Positions 23,345 to 36,375 are shown, counted from the stretch's first letter. The stretch: 64,000 nt of DNA from Liolophura sinensis (GCF_032854445.1 NC_088298.1:24329295-24393294), one strand, 5' to 3'. Notes: generated by a model from the letters alone, not told the origin. Translations and numbers: made by a program.

Positions 23345-23985
23345 GTCTTCCACAATGGAGGGTTAATGGTTAGAGCAACCGCCTAGAAATCGGGAGATTC
23401 GGGATTAAATCCGGATCGAGTCATACGAAAAACCTTAAAATGTGGCACTTTTGCCTGGCGTAGCGCTCAGCACTGAGTGGTTAGAACAAGGAAACAGGAC
23501 TGGTATGTCCAGTGTCAGCTTAACGTGACTAGGTTGGGTGTCTTCGGCATGACGTTTCGGTGGCGGCAGCACGGACTTGTCCTGCCAGGAGAAGATCTCG
23601 TCGCGTCATATCAAAGACTTTAATAGTGGTATTTGTTTCTGCCTCGTTTGGTGCTCAGCACTGAGAGCTTAGAGCAAACAACCAAGACTCGAAATCGGGA
23701 GAACCCGGGATCAAACCCGGATCGGGTCACACGAAAAACCTTAAAATGTGGCACTTTTGCCTGGTGTAGCGCTCAGCACTGAATGGTTAGAGCAAGGAAC
23801 CAGGAATGGTTTGTCCGATGTCAGTATAATGTGACTGAGTGGGGTGTCATATAGGGTGTCTTCGGCATGATCCTTCAGTGAAAGGCGTCATGGACTCGCC
23901 CTGCCACAAGGAGACACAATACATGTAAACACACCTAATGACTCCTGGTCGCCATGTGACAGACAAATTGTTAGGTACAGTATAA
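23345..23985 (+). mobile_element. Two SINE2 copies in tandem
   Basis: Two successive units (about 23345-23600 and 23605-23985), each with GGTTAGAGCAA-type and GGGAT(C/T)AAA(C/T)CCGGATCG A/B-box-like parts and the body ACCTTAAAATGTGGCACTTT. The second keeps the end CTCGCCCTGCCACAAGGAGA. Confidence 0.85.
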
Positions 23986-25166
23986 AACTCAAAGCATTCA
24001 TATATTAAGTAATAGACAATCCCTTCTCGGCTCCCATATATATGCTTTAATGGCGATTTAGTCATGCATAACCATTACCACGCATATAAGGCGGATGTGG
24101 CCTAAATATCTGAGTCATTCATTGAGATCATTTATCACGGTGACATTGCAAAATTTGCACAACAGACATACAGCCTTCAGATTTTTATATTCCGCTTACA
24201 TAGCTCTCGGAATCCAAATCCCCGCTGTATGTATAGTAATCCTTAATAAAAAAATCATAATTTGTCAATCATGTAATTCATACGGCAACGTAGCTTACAA
24301 TCTCATGGAATAAAGATCGTCTGCGGATTAATAGTTCTTAGAAGCGATAAACATGTATACTTTACTTTTATATATATGTATATGTATATTATGTTGTGCA
24401 AAAAAACTTGACCGAGAGAGTTTTTGTTCTCGAGCAGGGTTTGGGGAGGTTTACTTTTCTCAAAGTTTCTTCTAGTTTCATGCGCTTGCTCAGTAATTTT
24501 CTACGCTAACACATATACCACTATGTCACGGAGGCCCCTTGTCATATATCAAGTGATCTCAACCTCTTAGGGCTCCAGTAACTTAGATCTGAGATCTGTT
24601 TCATTCTTCCCAGTTTATAAGCTTTAAGAAACAAAGATCTGTACTCTTCCATTCACTAACCTGGAACCCGGTGATTTTGAATACGCTATCCTCATCATGT
24701 CAAAGCTGTACGCTACAAAAACAGTAATCCTCCAGTAATTCTTATTTCATATCACCTAGTTATATTCTTGAATATTAAAAACCATAATGTTACAGTTAAC
24801 ACAGGTTAATTTGTTACATCAGCGGCCAACGGTCCAACGCACTCGTCATAGCCCGGATAAAGATAAACTCGTGCAAGGATTTGATTAAAACCAATGAGAA
24901 GAACACCATGTAAAAGGCGATTGACAAATTGTTTGAGAGTCTTAACTTTAATTTATATGTTAATAATGAACAGAAAATATCCATAATCAATTACATTATG
25001 AAAAAAGGTGGCCTTAATTTTGAGAAGAGCAGCCATGGCCACCTATCAACTGAGTCACGCGATTTAAAATTGCGGCTTGCGAAGTTCTGATGCTGTCCGA
25101 GCGATCTTACGGCCTTTATTTTCCCCACATAATGAGGTGATATGAATTCAGAATTACTTTCAAATC

Positions 25167-25430
25167 ATGGGACACCCCGACGTACAGCGTTGGCACATGG
25201 GAAACGGCGCAAATGACAAGACCGACCTCCAGGTTAGTGAATGTAACGTTTCAGAGCGGTTGATGTGAAAGCTAAGCTGTGAACATAGCTACCCGATCTG
25301 GATTTCTGGAGGTTTTCCTTCTCTAGACTGCGACTATACAGAATTCAGCCGCCATAGTCGTCAATACGGGGGCAAATATCTGGGATACGATATGAATAAG
25401 TGTATTTTGTATCTCAGATATGAAGCATAA
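25167..25430 (+). CDS. Candidate two-exon short gene, product unknown
   Basis: ATG at 25167 (A at -3, G at +4) opens 22 codons starting MGHPDVQRWHMGNGANDK and ends at CAG|GTTAGT (25232). A 94-bp gap then ends in the strong acceptor TTTTCCTTCTCTAG (25326). The segment after it is open in two frames: phase 0 (stops after 22 codons, fits the ATG exon) and phase 1 (33 codons with CDYTEFSRHSRQYGGKYLGY, which would fit the exon at 22574-22629). AP-1-like TGAGTCA and TTTAAAA lie 90-120 bp upstream of the ATG. Splice sites are good, but the product is short and unknown. Confidence 0.2.
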
Positions 25431-26039
25431 GTGTTAATTTATTCCGCTGTGAATGTTCTAGAAAATTGTCGTCATGACATTGCTGCTTTTTGGGTTAGTA
25501 ATAAATTTTGGACTGAAAAATAAACGAAAAAATCAGAGTTTGCCTAAAATCAAAAGTGGTTGACGCCAATTTCATAAAACCATTTCTGATTTAAGTCAAA
25601 TACGATTTGAAACCTTGTTTGGGGATTTTAGAAATTAAAATCTTGAGGCCCTCATCAATTTTGTCTTAATACAAATGTGTGAAAACTTCCAGTACCAAAA
25701 ACTAAGAGTTTTTACATTTTGACTTAATTCAGCAAGTGCTTTGTGCAATCGTCCCCTTGTGCAATATATACGAGTAGGAATTATGACGGAGATGGGAAGG
25801 CAAACACGTTTCTTCCAAATCTGAGGATACAGACAGACAGGCAGATATAAAATTGTTGGCGTTCTATTCATTAGAATGATTGAAGCCAAAAGAAGGAAGC
25901 AGCATGAAAAAAAAAAAATAGCTATGCAAGCAGTTGGTAGACAGGCAAATAACCGGTAAACTAAAAACATTATTATCTCAAACAGAAATTATCTCAGGCC
26001 ATGCACAGTAGCAAAACATCCATCGGAAAGGAATGAATG

Positions 26040-26278
26040 AATGCGGTTTAACGTCGTACTTAACAATTTTTCAGGCGACGAGGAGTCACTAGGTGTGTGT
26101 ACATGTACTATGTCTTCTTGTGGCACGTCGAGTCCATGACGCCAAAGTGCTGCCGTCACTGAAGTATCATGCGGAAGACACCAGACATCCGAGGCAACGG
26201 TACCATTTTTAAAGTCTTTGATATGACCCGACCGAGGTTTGATCCCAGGTCCCGTCCATTAGGCCACCGAAGCGGTAA
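26040..26278 (-). mobile_element. SINE2 copy
   Basis: Starts with the reversed tail GGTTTAACGTCGTACTTAAC, then CACTGAAGTATCATGCGGAA, and ends with the reversed head TAGGCCACCGAAGC. Confidence 0.9.
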
Positions 26279-26869
26279 CGGGAAAATGATAGCAGGTAAC
26301 CCTGACTGCCACCATTATCGACACGACACAATACAAATAGCACAAAGCTAACAGTATAACGAAGTTGCTTTAAGAAAAAAACTTCATGCAAAAACACTCA
26401 TTATTATACAATGAAAAGGAGACGTTACACGGTTCCCACCTCTGAAGGAAAATCGAAGATAGCTGCATTAAGCAATGCAAAAAAACAAAATAACAAAAAT
26501 GAAAAAGTGAAGAAAAAAAATTATAACACTGGTAGCACCTTACAGAGACTAACGCTGGAAACAGTATAACAGCGGCTTTTACCGGTAGCGTATAGGCATA
26601 AAGCTATTTCGTCAGAGGAGCGATGTAGGGGTTAAGTCACAATCACTCAGTCATTCATTCGTTAGGGGAAGTTACTGCGCACATGTACGCATACAGTTAC
26701 GGTTATCGCAGTAATATCCCGAAGTGTGCATACAACAATGCGAAACCTCTGTATTCACGCGTTTTAGCATACGTTAGGTAGAAGCAAATGGGCAAGAAAT
26801 GCAAGATTTAAACGTTATCCTGTATGAGATGAGTTACAAAATATCAAAAAAATACAATCACTTGACGAA

Positions 26870-29800
26870 AACATTTTAGACTGCGGCTATAAGTCTGGTG
26901 GGTTGTCAGAAAGAGCGTGGAGGGCGGTGCATGCGTTTACTCGCGCTCAACCTGGTAACCTAAACCAGTAAACATGGCACTCATCGCATATGAGGACGAC
27001 TCTTGAGCACGGCAGTTTCTCTGAGTATCACTGTAGGTGACACATCATATTCCATTTTGAACCAGTTAAGGAAGAGAGCTTTGGAAAACAGCACTTCGGC
27101 TGATAGCAGAAATACAGAAAATCATTTACGTGGGATATTTATTCACCACACGGCCCGTGTTGTTTTGCCGAACTATATACCACACTGCCCTGTTGATTTG
27201 CCGAACTCTATACCACGCTGATTTACAAAACACTGTCACTGGGTTTCGCAATCATAAATCATCCGTCAGAAGGCGTTCAGACCATTTATATGGATTTAGA
27301 CCGCGGCTCCATTTGACACTTTTACTTACTTTAGAGAAGCTATTTTGAACGTGATTTAAAATTTACGGGTTTGTTTACCTCTTGTAAGTATATGTTACGT
27401 GTACATGACCCTATATGTTCAGTAGATCATTATGTGAAACATCACGGATGCTATACAGGTTGGTATTCAACGCTTCAGTGGTGATAAATTTGGTTAAAGG
27501 CTGTGGGTGTATGTCCTACAAATGTTTATTTAAAACCAAAGGGCTTTTGTTACCAAACGGTAAGCAGTGAACAAGGCTCGTATGACCGTTTGCCCAATCT
27601 AACGTACGTTGAACACCGCTAGCCTCCCACGTACCAGTATAAGTCCGTGAGCTATAAGCGAACAATTTTGTCATTTACTTGCAAAAAGTTTCTTCCACCC
27701 ATAAAGTTGTCTGCAATCTATATTCTTAACAATGACTTTATCGAACAATCAAATGAATGCTTTTTTTTTCTCAACATCATACGTGGAAGATCTGTGTTCA
27801 AGTCTGAGTTGAATAATAACTTGAGCCATGATACGTTGGCAACCTGCGTGGATAGCTATAAGTTTGTCCCTCAGAATAAACGGTTAGTCCTAAATAAGAT
27901 CGGTCTTATACACTGCCTTTGTTAAGGCGCTGATCCTAACGTGTTTTACGGCCATCTTGTTTTCGCCATATAAAGGAGCATTCATTATACGGCCATCTTG
28001 TTTTGTCATATAAAGGAGCGTTCATTATACGGCCATCTTGTTTCGTCATATAAAGGAGAATTCATTATACCGCCATCTTGTTTCGCCATATAAAGGAGCG
28101 TTCATTATACGGCCATCTTGTCTTTTCATATAAAGGAGCATTCATTATACCGCCATCTTGTTTCGTCATATAAAGGAGCATTCATTATACGGCCATCTTG
28201 TTTCGTCATATAAAGGAGCATTCATGAATGTCATATATATTCACTAAATAATCTCATATTTAAATTGCAGGATCCTTCTTTTGATTCGTCAGTCACAAAT
28301 ACAAAGACAGCCTATTCTGTAAGATGTACGCTGTATGTTTTTTTGTCGTCGATTTCTCTCTACCTAGAAGCAGTTTTCTGTCGAAATGTTTGGGCTGCAA
28401 GAAAATAAAGTCTGCCTGTATAATTTTTTTTTCAAGTTCAAAGTTTCTGCAGAAAACCGCGACAAGTTGGCCGTTAAAACAACTCCAGCTTGGTGAAACC
28501 AATTCATCTGATTGTGGACGAGGTACATGAGCTACAAATTGCCTAGAGCTGTATGACCCTATGGAGGCACTTTGTCTGGTATCTTTGGCATGAAGTCATC
28601 AACCAGCACTATAAAAGTGTTGACATTTCAACTGAGGCCATTAATAAAGAGACACAGCTGTGGTAAACGTGAAATTACGCTGAAATCGACAATAAACATC
28701 AAGGACATGAACAAACCAACCCGCGACCTTCCATGCCTAATCATTAGGACATACTGCCCAATCTTCTATTGTACTTTATAAGGGATGCATGGAGGCAAAG
28801 ATGTTTAATCGGTGTTTGATATAAAAGATAACAGCATACATTTGAGTCGGAGTCTTCATGCAAATGCTTTCATGGCTGCAACTTATACAGCCCCAAAGCA
28901 CATAGGCGCAAGCAGAATTAGGTAAACAAAATGCAGTGAAGTTAATTGCTATTTATTATACGTCACTGGTACAAAAGCACTCAAAATGACAGGTTATCAA
29001 CTTATTTAATAAACATTTATTTACTAAACAATTACTTAAACAAGCCCTTCGCCCGCAAATTAACAAATTCCTGAAAGAAAGACGAAGAGAGTTGGATTCA
29101 AGCCTTTGACATCGTTCACGAGTGAAAGGTAAAATGTAGAATGTCATCCAACTAAGTGAATATGTGAGTGTGTCAAAGCTATTACCGGCGTGCGAAAGTT
29201 ATTCCACCTAACGCCTTCGTTTATAAGATTTTCTTAAATGCTGTTCACTGAGTATAGTAATTTTGTGCGTAAATATGGATCGAGTGCCCGGAAGAAGTGT
29301 TCTTCACTAGCATGTCTAGCGACCGTTTTTGCGACGTACTGAGTAAAATCGTCCCGTTGGTTGAATGAAAAATTCTAATCCCAGAGCAGCATAGATACAT
29401 ATGTTTGTTGGACAACAACATATAAACTAGCACAGAAGGTATACACGGTTTCTGTAGTTAGTGAACTTATGCGACTTGCTGAGGCCTTCCTGTCACAACT
29501 GAAAACTGCTGACCGTTTCTCTTTACATGAGTCTTTCTTAGTTCCGTACCTTATATACATTCCTAGCAGTTTGCTGGCTTATGAAGACTGGTTTTCCTTG
29601 GAAATTGGTGGTGCAATCATTCACATAAAACGATCGGTATATGAATGTCTGTTACGACGCCTAGATCTCTGACCTCACCATCTGCGCCCCGTTGGAAAGC
29701 TCTTCTGAAAACCAAATGCTAGCGCGATATCAATTCACCCGGGAGAAAGCGAAATGCTGTAATCTGTTTTCTAGCGTTCTTATAGAAACCCCATACGTAT

Positions 29801-30465
29801 TCCCCCAAGACTTCTTCAATTGTTATGAGCACCTTTTATTAAACTAAACGATTAACCGCCCTCGCAGGGCTAATAACAAACAAAAAAAAAATCATCGGCA
29901 CGGTTGGATATCTGTAGGAAAGTTGTCTTATAAAATCTCAGGGGCTAGCCTTGTAAAACTATTGCCCGGAACAGAAGCATCACAAAAATTTCCGGGGATT
30001 CCAGTCTTTTGTCCGAATTCCCAGATGGCTCACCAATCGATGCCAAATACGGTATTAGAGATAACCAAATTTTAGGCTAAGCAGTCAAAGAGCTGTATTT
30101 GAACCGAAACGAAGTTGGGAGACCCTAGAGAGAAGGTGAGCCCAAACTGGAGCAAATCCCCAGAATACTTCACCCTCCCCCGCGCCTTTCCCATCCACAA
30201 CCCACATCCTCGTTTTCAACCCACATTTATATCCAATATGGAAAAAAATCGCGGAAGACGCTGAGAGGGAATAACGAAGTGATGATCCCATGACAACTGC
30301 GAAAGCATTTAGTTAAACCCGGAACACTTATATAACCGCGAATAATTGATAGAGCGAGGGAGAAATCAATCTCCCACAACAGAACAATCATTACGTTTAA
30401 ACAAAGTCCCGGACACAAGTTAACGGGTGATTTTACTGACTGACGTGGTCTGAGCACCAGTTACC
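26870..30465 (+). repeat. Cluster segment A (paralogue in + orientation)
   Basis: Carries, in order, modules found again elsewhere: 27130-27420 (reverse of 40845-41120), 27540-27640 (like 33300-33385), 28265-28320 (like 33235-33290), 28560-28790 (reverse of 39740-39965), 28880-29700 (like 34770-35790) and 29830-30460 (like 35935-36760, reverse of 42430-43110 and 46100-46800). Identity by eye ranges from about 70 to 90 percent. No conserved protein domain; long open frames here are not coding. Confidence 0.75.
27944..28215. repeat. 40-bp minisatellite, 7 units, YY1-like core
   Basis: Unit of TTCATTATACGGCCATCTTG followed by TTTCGTCATATAAAGGAGCA; each unit has GCCATCTTG, the YY1-type core, at exactly 40-bp spacing. 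Confidence 0.95.
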
Positions 30466-30887
30466 CCTGACTTACTGCAAGACAGAAATATCCTCTAAAA
30501 AGATTAATACAACGAGTACAAACGGTCACACTAATGCTGTAACCATTTTCACCGTGTTCTTTTCGTAATTTGTCTTTGGCTAGTTAGCAAGGGGATGAAA
30601 AGAGAGGTGGGCGTGGTTTTGGATGACGTGTTACCTAAGCAGCAAAATGTTAACCGCTTATAACATGATGTTGGTATTGTTATCATTTTTTGTTGAATGT
30701 TATCGCGGTCGATGTTCCCGTGGTTTCCAGGCTTGGGGAAGTTTCGGCCCTGCCCACTGATCAAAAGATCCGAAAAGCGCAAAAAATGCAATCGTTAAAT
30801 TTAGTTGTTTTTGTTTTTTTTTTGTTTTTTTTTTTTGTATTGAACTTTTTCGCCACACTCAAGAATTTTTCATTGATACGATAGCGG

Positions 30888-31165
30888 GCATGTTTATTGG
30901 TGAAGAACATCCGACGGATAGGTGTAAAGCATCGGATGGCGAGGTGTAGAACATCGGACGGCCAGGTGTAGAACATCGGACGGCCAGGTGTAAAACATCA
31001 GACGGCCAGGTGTGGAACATTGGACGGTCAGGTGTAGAACATCGGACGGGAAGGTGAAGAACATCAAAGGGCCACGTGTAAAGCATCCTACGGCCAGGTG
31101 TAGATCATCGGGCGGCCTGGTGTAGAACATCAGACGGCCACGTGTAAAGCATCGGACGAACGGGG
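30888..31165. repeat. 22-bp minisatellite, ~12 units
   Basis: Unit GTGTAGAACATCGGACGGCC plus AG, with variants. Confidence 0.95.
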
Positions 31166-31359
31166 TGAAATACAGCCGTTGGATAGACACTAGAAGTGCA
31201 TGATTGAGAGGATAATCTGAAAATTTCCTGTCCACTACCTGAACTTTATGTGTCCTAGCAAACGGAATTACGAGCATCTTAGATATCCTAGCGAATGGAA
31301 TTACGAGCTTCTTAACCACTCGGCCTCAGGATAGCTCCCGAATACCGTGCTCAACATAT

Positions 31360-31362
31360 ATG

Positions 31363-31412
<50 letters not shown>

Positions 31413-31414
31413 TA

Positions 31415-31486
<72 letters not shown>
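31360..31486. repeat. (CA)n then (TA)n microsatellite
   Basis: CA run at about 31370-31412 passes into a TA run to 31486. Confidence 0.98.
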
Positions 31487-31488
<2 letters not shown>

Positions 31489-31584
31489 GCCTTTCACCGT
31501 AGTCTTCTGAATTAAAGTCGCAGTCAACGGAGTTTTGGTAAAATTACTTTGTACTAATGTGATTTATTACGACTTATTTTTGTC

Positions 31585-32390
31585 AGCAGTCACCGAGAAC
31601 AGATGTAGGAGCGAGGGGAGTATCAAGCAGTCCTTGTCAGCAGTCACTGAGAACAGATGTAGGCGCGAGGGGAGTATCAAGCAGTCCTTGTCAGCAGTCA
31701 CCGAGAACAGATGTAGGAGCGAGGGGAGTATCAAGCAGTCCTTGTTAGCAGTCACCGAGAACAGGAGTAGGAGCGAGGGGAGTATCAAGCAAACCATGTC
31801 AGCAGAAACCGAGAACAGATGTAGGAGCAAGGGAGTATCAAGCAGTCCTTGTCAGCATTCACCGAGAATAGGTTTAGGGGCGAGGGGAGTATCAAGCAGT
31901 CCTTGTTAGCAGTCACCGAGAACAGGTGTAAGAGCGTCGCGAGTATCAAGCAGTTCTTGTTAGCAGTCACCGAGAACAGGTGTAAGAGCGAGGGGAGTAT
32001 CAAGCAGTCCTTGTTAGCAGTCACCGAGAAAAGGTGTAAGAGCGAGGGGAGTATCAAGCACACAATGTCAGCAGACACCGAGAACAGATGTAGGAGCGAA
32101 GGGAGTATCAAGCAGTGCTTGTCAACAGTCACCGAGAACAGATGTAGGAGCGAGGGGAGTATCAAGCAGTCCTTGTCAGCAGTCACCGAGAACAGATGTA
32201 AAAGCGAGGGGAGTATCAAACAGTCCTTGTCAGCAGTCACCTAGAACAGATGTAGGAGCGAGGGGAGTATCAAGCAGTCCATGTCAGCAGTCACCGAGAA
32301 CAGATGTAAAAGCGAAGGGAGTATCAAACATTCCTTGTCAGCAGTCACCGAGAACAGATGTAGGAGCGAGGGGAGTATCAAGCAGTCGTT
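31585..32390. repeat. 54-bp minisatellite, ~15 units
   Basis: Unit begins GTCAGCAGTCACCGAGAACA and contains GGAGTATCAAGCAGTCCTT. Being 18 codons long it stays open on both strands. A variant unit with AAACCATGTCAGCAGAAACC occurs at about 31790 and a like one near 32060, so the array has a higher-order pattern. Confidence 0.95.
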
Positions 32391-32663
32391 ATCAGAAGCT
32401 GGGATTAAACTGACTCACAGCTCTAGTGTCCGAGCGATTGAAAAAGAAACATAGGAGAAACGAGGTCAGTATGAAGCATATGCGAAAGACTTTCAACTAG
32501 TTTCAGTTTTTGAACTCTACTTAGATACTAAAGGGAACAGAAGGGGATACAGTTTGAGGAAGCTGGCGTTTAGACTTTGTGAAATTGTCTTATTGGTTAG
32601 CAAGCCAGTGATCGCTTTGGTTCACCTATACCAACCTGGTAGAGGCCTGGTCAAGTAAGGCTA

Positions 32664-32934
32664 TATTAATTTATTTATTTGATTTGTGTTTTACGCCGTA
32701 CTCAAGAATATTTCACTTATACGACGGCGGGCAGCATTTTGGTTGTAGGAAACCGGGCAGTGCCCGGGCGAAACCCACAACCATCTGCAGGCTGCTGGCA
32801 GACCTTCCCACGTACGGCGGAAGAGGAAGCCAGAATGAGCTGACTTGAACTCACAGCGACCGCATTGGTGAGAGACTCCTTGGTCATTACGCTGTGCTAG
32901 CGCGCGTTTAACAACTGAGCCACGGAGGCCCCCA
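32664..32934 (-). mobile_element. Near full-length SINE1
   Basis: Minus-strand head GGCCTCCGTGGCTCAGTTGT, body and (AAAT)n tail. Imperfect 14-bp flanks CAAGTAAGGCTATA and CAAGTGAGAGTATA suggest an old target-site duplication. Confidence 0.9.
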
Positions 32935-32939
32935 AGTGA

Positions 32940-33110
32940 GAGTATAAGTGAACGTTCCACGCGGAAATCCTCTGCTGACATGTTTTCCAACTGGCAAACC
33001 TGACCACTCCATGCTGAGCTGAGCAACCTCTCCAACGCTACACCTCTACACTGTTTAGAGGCCATTTCCCTGAAGACCACAGTAGGTCTAACATCACATA
33101 GAGTTGAGTT
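32940..33110 (-). repeat. Cluster module, inverted copy
   Basis: On the minus strand, GGTTGCTCAGCTCAGCATGG and TTTCCGCGTGGAACGTTCAC match the + strand modules at 41455-41560, 43715-43820 and 44915-45025. Confidence 0.65.
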
Positions 33111-33371
33111 ATAACACTGACAATAATACATTTGGCAAGATGCATGGCTAACTCCAAGCTTGTACCAACTCCAAGAAAATGGGCCTTATACTGCCTAATA
33201 TCACATGATCAATGATATCAAGTTTATATCGCAGGACCTTTCATTTAGTTTGACAGCTACTAATAGCAAAGACAGCTTACCCAATCAATTATTTTATTTT
33301 TACTCCAAACGACCTTACCAAAACAGTAAGCATTAGACAGGATTCCTTTGCTATTTGCCGCTTTCTAACGT

Positions 33372-33990
33372 ACGGTGAATACCGTTAGCTTTCCACCAAT
33401 ATGGCGTTCATGTCGGAGTGTGGTACACATTGACAATTTCCCGTTAGCCTTCCACCAATATAATGTGTATGTCGGTGTGTGGTTCACATGGACAATTTCC
33501 CGTTAGCCTTCCACCAATATGGCGTTTATGTCGGTGTCTGGTACACATGGACAATTTCCGGTTAGCCTTCCACCAATATAGCGTTCATGTCGGTGTGTGG
33601 TACACATGGACAATTTCCCGTTAGCCTTCCACCAGTATGGAGTTCATGTCGGTGTCTGGTACACATGGACAATTTCCCGTTAGCCTTCTACCAATATGGC
33701 CTTCATGTCTGTGCGTGCTACACATGGACAATTTCCCGTTAGCCTTCCACCAATATGGCCTTCATGTCTGTGCGTGCTACACATGGGCAAATTTGCCTTT
33801 AGCCTTCCACCAATGTGGCCTTCATGTCAGTGTGTGGTACACATGGACAATTTGCCGTTAGCCTTCCACCAATATGGCCTTCATGTCGGTGTGTGGTTCA
33901 CATGGGCAATTTGCCGTTAACCTTCCACCAGTATGGAGTTCATGTCGGTGTGTGGTACACATGGATAATTGTCAGTAACTTGCCAACTTA
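33372..33990. repeat. 59-bp minisatellite, ~10 units
   Basis: Unit GTTAGCCTTCCACCAATATG, GCGTTCATGTCGGTGTGTGG, TACACATGGACAATTTCCC. The single-copy version of this stretch in segment A is at about 27615-27650. Confidence 0.95.
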
Positions 33991-34021
33991 TATACGGTTT
34001 CCCCTTCGCCCATAAAAGTGT

Positions 34022-34180
34022 CTGTCATCAAATGACAGGTGAAATCATGTGACAGGTAAAATCGTGTGACAGGTGAATCATATAACAGGTGAAATCACAT
34101 GACAGGTGAAATCATATGACAGGTGAAATCATATGACAGGTGAAATCATCCGGTAGGTGAAATCATATGACAAGTGAAAT
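34022..34180. repeat. 17-bp tandem repeat, ~9 units
   Basis: Unit GACAGGTGAAATCATAT. Confidence 0.95.
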
Positions 34181-34224
34181 ATTCTTAGGTATGATGTTAA
34201 CCAACAATCAAATAGATTTTATTT

Positions 34225-34625
34225 TAACGCCCTAAGTGAACGATCTGCCCTCAAATCTGAAAGTGGTAAGTGGACGATCTGCCGTTAAGCCTGAAAGTGG
34301 TATGTGGACAATCTGCCCTCTAGTCTGAACGTGGTAAGTGAACGATCTGCCCTCAAGTCTGAACATGGTAAGTGGAGGATCTGCTCTTAAGCCTGAACAT
34401 GGTAAGTGGAGGATCTGCCTCAAGCCTGAACGTGATAAGTGGACGATTTGCCCTCAAACCTGGACGTGGTAAGTGAACGATCTGCCCTCAAGCCTGAACG
34501 ATCTGCCCCCAAGCCTGAACGTGGTAAGTGAACAATCTGCCCTCAATCCTGAACATGGTAAGTGGACGATCTGCCCTCAAGCCTGAACGTGGTAAGTGGA
34601 TGATCTGCCCTCAAGCCTGAACTGA
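34225..34625. repeat. ~34-bp minisatellite, ~11 units
   Basis: Unit AAGCCTGAACGTGGTAAGTG then GACGATCTGCCCTC. Each unit contains GTAAGTG, a splice-donor-like word. Confidence 0.95.
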
Positions 34626-35381
34626 TTAAAAAAGCACGGACCATAATACACTGGTATTCTGCTTGGCTCCAAGCTTGTTGCTCAGTATAAAGAGTTGTCC
34701 AAGCACCACACTAAAATAAGATCGACCTTATACTCCACTACATAATTCATAGGCTCTCCAAAGCACATCAGCGCAAGCAAATTGAAGGAATTAAATGCAG
34801 TGATGTTGATTGAAAATTATCATATGTCACTGGTATAAAAGCACTTCAAACGGGTCTGTTATCATCTGATTTAAGTAATAGTTACATAAAAACAAGCCAT
34901 TTACCCGGAAATGGCAGATTTCTTGATATGAAGACAAACAGAGCCTTTGACATCATTCATGGAGTGCCGAATGAAATGTAGAATTTGATCCAGCTGAATG
35001 AGAGCGTAACGGGTATTTCCCACAGCATTTACCACATGACTCAATTTACCACATGACTCAATTTTGACGTTGTTCGATATCCTTACTTGGACGGCAACAT
35101 ACCACTGCATACAGCGTATACATATCGCGCCTGTATATCCCTGGTTAGACCCTGTGTGTAATGTGATAATTTCAATCAAGGTCATCAAAGTTATTACCGC
35201 AAAAACTGGTGTGCGAAAGTTATTCCTTCAAACACCTTCTCTTATAAGTTCCTTAAATGCTGTACAATAAGTATAAGTTTTTGTCTGTAAATATGGATCG
35301 AGTGTCCAGAAGAAGTGTAACGACCGTTTCTTCGTCGTACTGAGAAAAATTGCCCCGTTGGTTGTATGAAAAGTTGCAATC

Positions 35382-35484
35382 CGATTTATTTATTATTTGT
35401 TTGTTTTTATGTTTTACGCTGGACTTGAATTCACAGCGACAGGGTTGGTGAGATGCTCCTGGGCAGTTGCAAACCCAGATACAC
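35382..35484 (-). mobile_element. SINE1 insertion, internally deleted
   Basis: GATTTATTTATTATTTG tail, GTTTTACGC joined directly to TGGACTTGAATTCACAGCG, then GGTGAGATGCTCCTGGGCAG. Segment A has the empty site (CTAATCCCAGAGCAGCAT), and AATCC flanks both sides here. Confidence 0.8.
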
Positions 35485-36039
35485 ACAATCCCAGAGCAAC
35501 ATCGATACACATGTTTGTTTGACAACAATTTATAAACTAGCACAGATGGCACACGATTTCGATAATTAGTAAACTTGTGCGACTTGAAAATTGCTGCCGT
35601 CCTCCTGTCATAATTGAAAACTGCTGACACTTTCTGTTAACATGAGTCTCTCTTAGTTCCATACCTTATGTACATTCCTAGCAGTTTGCTGGCTTATGAT
35701 TACATTTCCTTGGAAATTGGTGGTGCAAACATTCACATAAAACGATGGATGTATGAAAGTCTAACGAGGCCAAGATCTCTGACCTCATCATCTACGTTTA
35801 GTGGGAGAGCTCTGTTTCTTTTCTGGAAAACAAACCATCTCAGTTCACCATGGGGACAGCGACACGCTGTAACCTGTTCTCTAGCGTCCTTAACTTACAG
35901 AAACTTTACATACTTTCTCCCAAGACTTCTCCAGTTGTTATGAGCGCCTTTAATCAAACTAAACGATTAACCGCCCTAGCAAAGCTAATAACATTATACT
36001 TTATCATCTCTGCAAGAAGATGAGCTAGTGAGCGTGTAA

Positions 36040-36375
36040 AGCGCGAACATTTACGAACAGTTAGAATAAAACCCTGACTGAGGTAAATTGACAAGAAGCC
36101 GTATTTCACCGGTTACGTGTGATCGTTTGCCAGCTATCACACTGTCATTACTGCTCGGATTTCACTCTTTATGCTGTACGTCTATCACACTGTCGTCGCT
36201 GCTCTGGTTTCACTCTTTATGTTGTACGTCTATCACACTGTCGTTGCTGCTCTGGTTTCACTTTTTATGCTGTACGTTTATCATACTGTCTTCGCTGTTC
36301 TGGTTTCTCTCTTTATGCTGTACGTCTATCACACTGTCGTCGCTGCTCTGTTTTCACTCTTTATGCTGTACGTAT
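36040..36375 (+). mobile_element. Element Y with an internal 48-bp array
   Basis: Element Y core (GTAAATTGACAAGAAGCCGT, GTGATCGTTTGCCAGCTATC) whose 3' part ATCACACTGTCGTCGCTGCT, CTGGTTTCACTCTTTATGCT, GTACGTCT is repeated five times at exactly 48 bp (starts 36136, 36184, 36232, 36280, 36328). Single-copy relatives elsewhere show the array grew inside the element. Confidence 0.85.

Noticed and set aside
27944-28215. CRISPR-like array
   Set aside because: Units are contiguous with no unique spacers, and the DNA is animal nuclear; a minisatellite.
31535-32244. Long frames with AVTENRCRSEGSIKQSL repeats
   Set aside because: 54-bp minisatellite artefact, open on both strands.
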